Source: Nanobdellota archaeon
GTDB lineage: Archaea; Nanobdellota; Nanobdellia; Woesearchaeales; GW2011-AR9
Assembly: GCA_018812355.1 (NCBI GenBank)
Contig: JAHJDQ010000199.1
Coordinates: forward strand, 1 to 5,927
Direction: 5' to 3'
Length of the DNA stretch: 5,927 bases
The translations under genes were made by a program, and so were the position numbers. This document shows, in pieces, positions 1-5,361 of the stretch (positions within the stretch are counted from its first letter, which is position 1; each line of letters begins with the position of its first letter). The notes beneath the pieces are model-generated. The model did no database searches. It saw only the letters and a list, made by a program, of their open reading frames with translations, and had not been told where the DNA came from.

Positions 1-731
1 ACTACCATTAATCCTAAGCCTGTGCCTTTATCTTCTTTCGTAGTAAAAAAACGATCAAAAACTAATGCTTGTAAAGGCTCAGGTATTCCTTCCCCAGTAT
101 ATTCAACATCAATTACACAATAATCTCCCACTGGTATGATGCCGTAGGGGTGTTTTTTTTCTTCTTTTACCTTCTCTGTTCTTGTGGAAATGATTATTTG
201 TCCTTGTTGGCCAATAGCATAAATAGCATTTCCTACAATGTTGTCAAGAGCACGATAGAGAAGGTCTCTATCTCCTTGAACAAAACCCCTTCCATTGTTT
301 TGAAAAGTGGCTTGGCTATTAACTCTTTTAGGGACAGGGCTATCCCTATACTCTTCCATTATGGTTTCAATATTTAGGGGAACCGGTTTATACTTGTGGT
401 GACCTCTAGCAATTTCCACAATTTCTCTACCACATGCTCCGGATTTTATAGTAGCTTGTTCTGCTATTTTTAAAAATTTAATCACTTGTTGCAAAATTTG
501 ATTTGGTGTTTTTCTTTGTGCTTCTTCTAATTTATTTACGCTTAATTCGAGGTAGCCAATTACGCCACTTAGCAAGTTATTGATATCATGGCCAGCTCCT
601 CCAACTCCAAATAATCGATCATAAATTCCTAAGATTGGGTTAAGGGATTCTGAAGATAATTGAGCTAATTCAGAAACACTTTCTTCTTTGGCATTAGGGA
701 AAGCTTTCCTTAATTGATCTTCAAGTTTCAT
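1..731 (-). CDS. Sensor histidine kinase, HDxNN type, 3' end missing at window edge
   Basis: Translated by hand from the ATG at 731; the frame stays open for 243 codons to base 1, so the C-terminus lies outside the window. Seen: an H-box at residues 46-54 (AGHDINNLL, phospho-acceptor His48) followed by a helical dimerisation segment; an N-box at 160-171 (ALDNIVGNAIYA, with Asn164 and Asn168); a G1-like box at 211-217 (YTGEGIP); an F-box (FDRFF) near 227; and a G2 box KGTGLGL just before the edge. This order defines a HisKA plus HATPase_c kinase. Only 47 residues precede the His, with no membrane helix, PAS or receiver domain, so it should be cytosolic and take its signal from a partner or from domains beyond the edge. 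The first G1 residue, normally Asp, is Tyr211 (codon at 101-99). It follows guaB by 51 bases on the same strand and has its own TATA-like box. The family is secure; the signal and response regulator are unknown. Confidence 0.88.
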   Translation of the reverse strand, partial: MKLEDQLRKAFPNAKEESVSELAQLSSESLNPILGIYDRLFGVGGAGHDINNLLSGVIGYLELSVNKLEEAQRKTPNQILQQVIKFLKIAEQATIKSGACGREIVEIARGHHKYKPVPLNIETIMEEYRDSPVPKRVNSQATFQNNGRGFVQGDRDLLYRALDNIVGNAIYAIGQQGQIIISTRTEKVKEEKKHPYGIIPVGDYCVIDVEYTGEGIPEPLQALVFDRFFTTKEDKGTGLGLMV

Positions 732-753
732 ATCATAAAAAATTTCTTGAAAA

Positions 754-770
754 CTATATAAATCTTTCTT
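754..770 (-). promoter_or_regulatory. Archaeal BRE/TATA promoter of the histidine kinase gene
   Basis: Read on the minus strand, a purine-rich BRE-like stretch (AAGAAAGA, 770-763) is followed by a TATA box (TTTATATAG, 762-754). The box centre lies about 27 bases before the ATG at 731, the spacing expected if transcription starts at or next to the start codon. No Shine-Dalgarno site precedes the ATG, which fits a leaderless transcript. The kinase could also be reached by readthrough from guaB. Confidence 0.55.
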
Positions 771-788
771 ACTAAAGAGTAATTACTC
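769..788. repeat. Nested palindromes across the guaB stop codon
   Basis: Two overlapping perfect inverted repeats are visible: TTACT-AAAG-AGTAA (769-782) and the 12-base palindrome GAGTAATTACTC (777-788). The second spans the guaB stop codon (785-783). Both lie just ahead of the kinase promoter. No T-tract follows on the minus strand, so a simple terminator is not convincing. A protein-binding site between guaB and the kinase gene, or chance in AT-rich DNA, are both possible. Confidence 0.3.
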
Positions 789-2201
789 ACTAACTTTCAT
801 TCCTCTGCTCTTACTCTCTTCCCAGCCGGCCGAAGTTATTTGAATAAATTCGGCATTCTGTTGCATTTCAAGAATATTTTGAGCACCACAATAACTGATT
901 CCAGATTGTAAGCCTTTAACCAGACCATTAATAATATCATAAACTGGACCTTTATAATCAACTAAATTAGAAACTCCTTCTACAAATGTATCTAAACGTT
1001 CTTTAATTTTTTCTCCAGTAGCGAGTTCTTTTCTTAAATGGCCAGATTCATAAGAAGCAGATCCATGATACTTTTTATACCGTTTACCATCTTTGATTAA
1101 AATCATGCCGGGAGTTTCATCTGTTCCGGCGAATAAACTGCCAGAATAAATCGTGGAGGCACCGGCAGCAATCGCTTTACAAATATCTCCAGAATGTTTT
1201 AAACCACCGTCAGCAGTTACGGGAACATTATATTGTTTGGCGATACTAATTACCTCCATTAAAGCAGTAAATTGTGGTACTCCTGAACCAGCGACTATTC
1301 TCGTCGTACAAACTGCACTTGGTCCGATACCTACTTTTAATCCATCAGCGCCAGCTTGAATTAAATCTTGAGCAGCTTCTGCAGTAGCAATATTCCCAAC
1401 CATGATATCAATCTTAAAATTAGCTTTTAATTCTTTGAGTCTTTGCAGGGCTAAATCAGAATGGGCATGAGCAAGGTCTAACACTAAAACATCCACTCCT
1501 GCTGCAATCAAGGCTTTGGCTTTCTCTAAAGTATCTTTTACCCCGACAGCAGCTCCGACTAATAATCTACCTTTAGGATCACGAGCAGCATGTGGCCAAT
1601 TCTCAATCCGGTTAATATCTTTAGTGGTAATCAATCCCTTAACTTTACCATCTTTAATGAGAGGTAATTTTTCAAGGCGATGTTGGTGTAGGATTTTTTT
1701 TGCGTCTTCAAGAGAAATTCCAAATTCAGCAGTAATTAACTTATCTTTAGGTGTCATTACTTCTTGGATTTGTTTTTCTTGATTTTCTTCAAATAAATAG
1801 TCTCGAGAAGTAAAAATTCCCATCAATTCTTCATTTTTTTGAACTAATAAACTGGTTACACTTTCGGTTTTCATTAACTGAACTGCTTCTTTAATTGTAA
1901 TGTGTGATGGCACGGAATAAGGATCTTCAATAATAAAACTAGTACTTCTTTTTACTCTTTTTACTTCATATACTTGTTCTTGGATACTGCTAAACTGATG
2001 GATTATCCCTAAACCGCCTTCTCTGGCCATAGCAATAGCCATCTTATGTTCAGTTACAGTGGCCATATTTGAACTGACTAAAGGAATGTTTAATTTGATG
2101 TTTTTGGTGAAGAATGTTTTAGTATCGGCTTCACTTCTGGAGTTGAGGGGAGTTTTTTTTGGTACTAATAAGACATCATTATATGTTAAGCCGAGTTTCA
2201 T
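783..2201 (-). CDS. guaB: IMP dehydrogenase/GMP reductase family protein with CBS pair
   Basis: A 472-residue (beta/alpha)8-barrel enzyme of purine nucleotide metabolism, acting on IMP or GMP with NAD(P) in the cytosol. Seen: N-terminal LTYNDVLLVP (5-14); IPLVSSNMATVTE (39-51); two CBS domains at about 92-138 and 148-199 inserted in the barrel, with GIFTSRD and GLITTKD signatures; LDLAHAHS (241-248); the catalytic loop GIGPSAVCTTR (291-301) with the thioimidate Cys298; and ADGG (330-333). CBS pairs usually bind adenine or guanine nucleotides. The length is normal for IMPDH. The flap (378-418) reads YHGSASYES and then a charged stretch to VEGVSNLVDYKG, without the Arg-Tyr dyad that activates water in IMPDH. 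CBS-containing GMP reductases are known, so the direction of the reaction is uncertain although the family is not. The ATG at 2201 gives the usual short N-terminus. No Shine-Dalgarno site is seen. Confidence 0.92.
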   Translation of the reverse strand: MKLGLTYNDVLLVPKKTPLNSRSEADTKTFFTKNIKLNIPLVSSNMATVTEHKMAIAMAREGGLGIIHQFSSIQEQVYEVKRVKRSTSFIIEDPYSVPSHITIKEAVQLMKTESVTSLLVQKNEELMGIFTSRDYLFEENQEKQIQEVMTPKDKLITAEFGISLEDAKKILHQHRLEKLPLIKDGKVKGLITTKDINRIENWPHAARDPKGRLLVGAAVGVKDTLEKAKALIAAGVDVLVLDLAHAHSDLALQRLKELKANFKIDIMVGNIATAEAAQDLIQAGADGLKVGIGPSAVCTTRIVAGSGVPQFTALMEVISIAKQYNVPVTADGGLKHSGDICKAIAAGASTIYSGSLFAGTDETPGMILIKDGKRYKKYHGSASYESGHLRKELATGEKIKERLDTFVEGVSNLVDYKGPVYDIINGLVKGLQSGISYCGAQNILEMQQNAEFIQITSAGWEESKSRGMKVSE

Positions 2202-2222
2202 GATTTCTATTGATTTGATAAT

Positions 2223-2261
2223 GTTTAAAAGAATTGTGGGGATGGAAAAGGTAATTTATAA
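2223..2261 (-). promoter_or_regulatory. guaB: Candidate guaB promoter elements
   Basis: Two TATA-like boxes face guaB. TTTTAAAC (2230-2223) is centred about 25 bases before the ATG and would give a leaderless message. TTATAAAT (2261-2254) would give a leader of about 30 bases. Neither has a strong purine-rich BRE. A third box at 2275-2267 is nearly symmetric but has its BRE on the side that favours the plus-strand gene. The choice between them cannot be made from sequence. Confidence 0.3.
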
Positions 2262-2275
2262 GAAAATTATATAAA
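2261..2275 (+). promoter_or_regulatory. Archaeal BRE/TATA promoter of the plus-strand gene run
   Basis: AGAAAA (2261-2266, BRE-like) runs into TTATATAAA (2267-2275). The TATA centre is about 31 bases before the ATG at 2302, placing initiation within a few bases of the start codon. It lies in the 100-base divergent gap with guaB and probably drives the 32-residue peptide gene and the genes that follow. Confidence 0.5.
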
Positions 2276-2301
2276 GATGAGAAACTTAAAGATTGTTTAT
2301 A

Positions 2302-2400
2302 ATGAACAAAAAAGGGCAAATTAATTATCTTTTATGGATGATTTTGATTATTTTAGTTGTTCTCATTATTTGGCTAATTATGCGAAGAGTTGGTGGTTAA
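2302..2400 (+). CDS. 32-residue single-pass membrane peptide with KGQ N-terminus
   Basis: A short ORF from ATG 2302 to TAA 2400. It begins MNKKGQINYLLW, continues as an unbroken hydrophobic helix (about residues 9-27, rich in Ile, Leu and Val) and ends MRRVGG. The pattern is short basic N-terminus, Gly-Gln, hydrophobic helix. It resembles class III (archaellin/pilin-type) signal sequences, which are cut between Gly and the next residue, but the conserved Glu five residues after the cut site is absent and there is no mature domain. It may be a small membrane subunit or anchor. Support for its being real: a well-placed TATA box, strongly protein-like composition, and a stop codon that overlaps the start of the next membrane-protein gene, which suggests coupled translation. 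No function can be assigned. Confidence 0.62.
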   Translation: MNKKGQINYLLWMILIILVVLIIWLIMRRVGG

Positions 2401-2674
2401 AATAGCTAAACAAACATTATTTAATGAAAACATGCAGAAAGTAGCAATAGTATTCTTGGTTCTGTTTGGTTTGTATCTTTTTGTTCAAATAATCAGAAAA
2501 ATGTTGGGTGGTTCTTGGACTACTGAGGAAATTATTTTGGGTTTATTAATTTTTAATTTAGGATGCATTTTTACTGTTGGAATAATGGTCGCACAATTAA
2601 AGTCTGATCATAACCATCTTAAAGGTCAGTTTAAAAGTTTGGCTAAAGATTTTAAATTGTTTGTTAAAAAATAG
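2390..2674 (+). CDS. Small two-helix membrane protein with basic amphipathic C-terminus
   Basis: A protein of about 94 residues, family not recognised. Seen, numbered from the TTG at 2390: membrane helix 1 at about 17-36 (VAIVFLVLFGLYLF core), a short loop with GGSWTTEE (40-47), helix 2 at about 48-69, then a charged helical tail at 70-94 (LKSDHNHLKGQFKSLAKDFK) that could form a coiled coil or lie along the membrane. Basic residues at both ends suggest that both termini are cytoplasmic. The start is ambiguous: TTG 2390, GTG 2393 (most likely of the two overlapping starts) or ATG 2432 (residue 15), which still keeps both helices. The overlap with the preceding 32-residue peptide gene suggests that the two are made together and may pair in the membrane. 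Fifteen bases separate it from the TPR gene. Confidence 0.75.
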   Translation: MVVKIAKQTLFNENMQKVAIVFLVLFGLYLFVQIIRKMLGGSWTTEEIILGLLIFNLGCIFTVGIMVAQLKSDHNHLKGQFKSLAKDFKLFVKK

Positions 2675-2688
2675 TTGGGATATGAAGA

Positions 2689-3354
2689 ATGTCAAAAACA
2701 TCAATGCCAACCGTGATTAATTCGAGAAGGAAAAAGCAAATAGAAGATTTTTTCGATAAAGAACGTTCAGTAATGCATAATTATTATGATTTATTAGAAA
2801 GAAAATTATCTTCAAAGCAACTTAAAATTGAAATGGAGAGACTCATTAAAGTTGATCCTGATTTTTATGATTCTTATATCATTTTGGCGGACATTTTAAA
2901 GCATCAAGGAAAAATAAAAGAAGCTCGTAAGTTTTTAAAAACAGCTTATGAAAGAGCACTTAAGAGGATTGTTGATGAAAGTGGAAATTTTCCTAAAAAG
3001 ATTGAGTGGGGTTGGTTGGAAAATCGCCACTTGGTGAGAGCAGTTGAAAGTTGGGGGTTTGAACTATGGGAGCAAAATAAAACTGAAGAAGCATTAGGTA
3101 TTTTTAGAAGATTACTTAAATCAAACCCAAATGATAATATTGGGGCTCGTCATAATATTTTAGCGATTCTTCTTGGCTTAAATCCCAATTATGAGAGAAA
3201 ATTTGAAGTCAAAGATGTGCCAGGATGTCTAAACGGATACAAACTTAGTCAATGGTTTACTGAACATAGTAAAGATTTCATGGATGAATTTAGTTGGTGG
3301 TTCAAAAAGGTAAAACATCCCCATCACAAGCTAATTAAACCACCACAAAAATGA
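2689..3354 (+). CDS. TPR-repeat protein
   Basis: A soluble 221-residue protein. A basic N-terminus (RRKKQ at 13-17) and a helical stretch (18-55) lead into helical pairs of tetratricopeptide type: about 58-91 (DSYIILADILKHQGKIKEARKF) and about 115-148 (ESWGFELWEQNKTEEALGIF, ending KSNPNDN). The second repeat and the preceding ENRHLVRA resemble a known family of bacterial and archaeal TPR proteins with an ENRP-x-LRA segment and NPNDNxGxR, known to me only as a sequence pattern. TPRs bind peptides or partner proteins, so an adaptor role is likely. The C-terminal third (165-221) is aromatic and basic (FSWWFKKVKH, KPPQK) without a recognised fold. The ATG at 2689 is chosen for a weak GGGA about 10 bases upstream and the 14-base gap from the previous gene. 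Its TGA overlaps the next ATG (ATGA), indicating coupled translation with the Cys-rich protein. Confidence 0.8.
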   Translation: MSKTSMPTVINSRRKKQIEDFFDKERSVMHNYYDLLERKLSSKQLKIEMERLIKVDPDFYDSYIILADILKHQGKIKEARKFLKTAYERALKRIVDESGNFPKKIEWGWLENRHLVRAVESWGFELWEQNKTEEALGIFRRLLKSNPNDNIGARHNILAILLGLNPNYERKFEVKDVPGCLNGYKLSQWFTEHSKDFMDEFSWWFKKVKHPHHKLIKPPQK

Positions 3355-3722
3355 AAAAATATCCCTTAAACCAGTTAAAAAATTGGTATTTTGGCAATCA
3401 TTGCACTAGAAAATGTTTTGATAAAGATAACAGATTACGAGATTGTTATGACAAATTACAGTTATTTGTTGAAAAAAATCCTGCTGTTAGGATGACACAT
3501 CGCAATTTTCTTGATTTATTTAATGATCATCTTAATGTATGTAAGTTAGATAGTAGTTTTAAACGAAGAAGTATTGGTTGGAAGTTATTTGAACGTTTGA
3601 GTAATACACCTAACTACGATAGTGATAAAATTATTGTTGTGAACGGAAAGATAGAGATGGTTGGTGATAAATTGGGGGAGCCAAAATATTGTCCTATCTG
3701 TAAAGCGTTAGGAATACATTGA
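3351..3722 (+). CDS. Cysteine-rich protein of unknown family, probably metal-binding
   Basis: A 123-residue protein not recognised as any named family. It has six cysteines in suggestive places: Cys18, Cys22 and Cys32 near the N-terminus (NHC-x3-C-x9-C), Cys64 after His60 (DHLNVC), and a C-terminal CPIC knuckle (Cys114, Cys117) with the final residue His123. Such spacing suggests one or two zinc sites, possibly joining the two ends of the chain. No signal peptide or membrane helix is seen. The middle (45-85) is mixed helical and basic (FKRRSIGWKLFERL), compatible with nucleic acid or protein binding, but this is only inference. Its ATG overlaps the TGA of the TPR gene by four bases, so the two proteins are probably made in a set ratio and may act together. 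rfcL follows after 43 bases. Confidence 0.75.
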   Translation: MKKYPLNQLKNWYFGNHCTRKCFDKDNRLRDCYDKLQLFVEKNPAVRMTHRNFLDLFNDHLNVCKLDSSFKRRSIGWKLFERLSNTPNYDSDKIIVVNGKIEMVGDKLGEPKYCPICKALGIH

Positions 3723-3733
3723 ATCACCACAAA

Positions 3734-3745
3734 TTATTAAAATAA
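3734..3745 (+). promoter_or_regulatory. rfcL: Candidate TATA box for rfcL
   Basis: An AT-only stretch (TTATTAAAATAA) is centred about 26 bases before the rfcL ATG at 3766, in the 43-base gap after the Cys-rich gene. No Shine-Dalgarno site is visible before the ATG, so a leaderless rfcL transcript from this box is plausible, with possible readthrough from the upstream run. Confidence 0.4.
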
Positions 3746-3765
3746 CCGCTTCTCTGAACCTAATT

Positions 3766-4959
3766 ATGACTTTATTCACCACTAAATATGCTCCTAAGAA
3801 TAGTAGTCAAGTCTTTGGGCAGGAGAAAGCAGTTGCTGAGTTGAAAGATTATCTTACTAATTATAAAAATAAGAAACAAAGAGCCGCTTTATTGTACGGG
3901 CCGATCGGAAATGGTAAGACTTCATCGGTTTATGCTTTAGCTCAGGAATTAAAATATGACTTACTAGAAATTAATTCTTCTGATTTAAGAAAAGCAGAAA
4001 ATATTAAAATATTTTTAGATAATGCCTTAGGACAGCAGTCATTATTTTTTACTCCAAAACTAATCCTAATTGACGAAGTCGATAATATTTCTGGAAGAAG
4101 TGATCGAGGTTGTATTCCTGCTTTACTGAAAGCGATTGAAAGGAGTACCTTTCCAGTGATTCTGACGGCGAATGATCCTTATGATCAGAAGATGAAAGCG
4201 TTAATTAAAAAATGTCAAATGATTGAGTATGAAAAACTTGATTATAAGACTGTTAGTCATGTCTTGCAATGGGTAAGTGAACAAGAAGGTTTAGATTGTG
4301 AGATTAAGGCAATTAATTCTTTAGCGCGGCAAGTTGATGGTGATTTAAGAGGGGCGTTAATTGATTTACAATCTTGTTCAGCAAAAGGCAGTTTTGTTTT
4401 TGATGATGTTACTAAATTGTCTGATCGCAAGAGAACAGAGTCAATTTTAAAAGCGTTGTCTGTAGTCTTTAAATCTTCTACTGTTGATAATGCTTTACGA
4501 GCTCTTGATGATGTCGATCTTGATGTCAGAGAAGTTTTTTTATGGATGGATGAAAATCTACCTCGGGAGTATGCTGTCAAAGATTTGGCTAAAGCATATG
4601 AACATTTAGCGCGAGCAGATGTTTTTTATGGAAGGATTAAAAGGCAGCAACACTGGCGTTTTTTAGTGTACATTTATAATCTGTTAACGGCAGGAGTATC
4701 GTCAGCAAAAACTGATAAAAATCCTCTTTTTATTCCTTACAAACGGACAATGAGATTGTTAAAGATTTGGCAAGCGAACATGAAGTATGCCAAGAGGAAA
4801 GAAATTGCTAGTAAATTAGCAGCAAAAACTCATACTTCTAAAAGAGTGGCGATGGAGCAGATTCCTTATTTTCAAGCGATGTTTCGGAAAGAAGTTAATC
4901 CTGATTTAGTTCACGAATTAGATTTAACTGATGAGGAAGTGGAGTGGTTAAGGAAGTAG
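3766..4959 (+). CDS. rfcL: Replication factor C large subunit (clamp loader ATPase)
   Basis: A 397-residue AAA+ ATPase, the large subunit of the archaeal clamp loader, which with RFC-S opens and loads the PCNA ring on primed DNA. Seen: an N-terminal TTKYAPKNSSQVFGQEKAV (5-23) typical of RFC; Walker A GPIGNGKT (45-52; Ile replaces the usual second Pro); Walker B LILIDEVD (99-106); sensor 1 LTAND (133-137, Asn136); sensor 2 GDLRGALIDLQ (192-202, Arg195); then a helical collar domain (about 220-370) and an end reading DLTDEEVEWLRK. Archaeal RFC-L is usually longer (often well over 450 residues), with a charged tail and a PCNA-interacting motif (Q-x-x-hydrophobic-x-x-aromatic-aromatic). No such tail or motif is present. 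The last codons overlap the HEPN gene on the other strand by 12 bases and contain a 12-base sequence repeated at the right edge of the window. The assignment is secure; tail loss is discussed in the findings. Confidence 0.95.
   Translation: MTLFTTKYAPKNSSQVFGQEKAVAELKDYLTNYKNKKQRAALLYGPIGNGKTSSVYALAQELKYDLLEINSSDLRKAENIKIFLDNALGQQSLFFTPKLILIDEVDNISGRSDRGCIPALLKAIERSTFPVILTANDPYDQKMKALIKKCQMIEYEKLDYKTVSHVLQWVSEQEGLDCEIKAINSLARQVDGDLRGALIDLQSCSAKGSFVFDDVTKLSDRKRTESILKALSVVFKSSTVDNALRALDDVDLDVREVFLWMDENLPREYAVKDLAKAYEHLARADVFYGRIKRQQHWRFLVYIYNLLTAGVSSAKTDKNPLFIPYKRTMRLLKIWQANMKYAKRKEIASKLAAKTHTSKRVAMEQIPYFQAMFRKEVNPDLVHELDLTDEEVEWLRK
4946..4957 (+). repeat. 12-base direct repeat, copy 1 (3' end of rfcL)
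   Basis: GGTTAAGGAAGT forms the last sense codons of rfcL and also holds the stop codon of the convergent HEPN gene. An identical copy lies at 5916-5927, at the outer edge of the MNT/HEPN module, 970 bases away in the same orientation. The bases before the copies differ (GGAGT against TGGTA). The sequence after copy 2 is outside the window, so the full repeat length is unknown. Confidence 0.5.
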
Positions 4960-5361
4960 GTTTGTAATTGTTTTTATTGTTTTTAAAATATATTCTCGAT
5001 GTTTTTCATAGAAAGAAAGTGGGATCCCATCTCCATAATAGTTTAATCTGTTCCGATAATATGACATTTTCCCGATCAGATGAGCCATCCCCTCTAAATG
5101 AGGATTTTTCCTGTAGAAATATGTGATCAGACATTGATGATTTTTTGACCTGAATCCGTTTGCTAGCATATAAGCAACTAAATACTCTTTTATCACTTCG
5201 TAATATCCTTCGACAACAAAAGAGACGGTCTCTTCATCAACCTTTAGATTATCAATTATTTTCTTTCTCTGTTTGGCCCGTTTAACAATCGACTTGATCC
5301 TATACTCGTCCGCTTCTGCTTTTCTTATGAATTTCTCTTCACATAATTCCCAATCAATCAT
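4948..5361 (-). CDS. HEPN-domain protein, probable toxin partner of MNT protein
   Basis: A 137-residue all-helical protein of the archaeal HEPN class, whose toxin members are RNases. Seen: a basic N-terminal helix (21-35); the segment EGYYEVIKEYLVAYMLANGFRSKNHQCLI (51-79), typical of archaeal HEPN proteins paired with nucleotidyltransferases; and the active-site region YYRNRLNYYG (101-110). Canonical HEPN RNases have R-x4-6-H, with Arg followed by a polar residue. Here Arg103-Asn104 are kept but the His position is Tyr108. My recollection is that an RN...YYG form recurs in archaeal HEPN proteins, so this may be a subfamily trait rather than a defect. In MntA-HepT systems the antitoxin adds AMP to a Tyr next to the HEPN motif; Tyr108 and Tyr109 are candidates. 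The start is set by the ATGA overlap with the upstream MNT gene. The 3' end overlaps rfcL tail to tail by 12 bases. The HEPN fold is well supported; toxicity is inferred. Confidence 0.85.
   Translation of the reverse strand: MIDWELCEEKFIRKAEADEYRIKSIVKRAKQRKKIIDNLKVDEETVSFVVEGYYEVIKEYLVAYMLANGFRSKNHQCLITYFYRKNPHLEGMAHLIGKMSYYRNRLNYYGDGIPLSFYEKHREYILKTIKTITNLLP
4971..4984 (+). terminator. T-rich terminator after rfcL
   Basis: TTTTTATTGTTTTT begins 12 bases after the rfcL stop codon. Archaeal transcription commonly ends at short T-runs without a hairpin, so this is a plausible end point for the plus-strand transcript. It lies inside the antisense HEPN coding region, so rfcL readthrough would produce RNA complementary to the HEPN message. 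Confidence 0.45.

Noticed and set aside
150..377. 75-codon plus-strand frame
   Set aside because: It is antisense to the histidine kinase frame, which carries H, N, F and G2 boxes. The plus-strand protein has no recognisable pattern.
769..782. Hairpin after guaB as an intrinsic terminator
   Set aside because: The stem is only five pairs and no T-run follows on the minus strand, so a bacterial-style terminator is not supported.
1153..2274. Three plus-strand frames (1153-1359, 1516-1782, 2059-2274)
   Set aside because: They are mirror frames of the guaB-family gene or run out of its 5' end, with low-complexity translations and no promoter or ribosome site.
2202..2301. Riboswitch or small RNA in the divergent gap
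   Set aside because: The gap is only 100 bases, AT-rich, and explained by promoters on both strands; no paired structure of note was seen.
4257..4580. 107-codon minus-strand frame
   Set aside because: It lies wholly inside rfcL and its Ser- and Lys-rich translation is typical of an antisense shadow.
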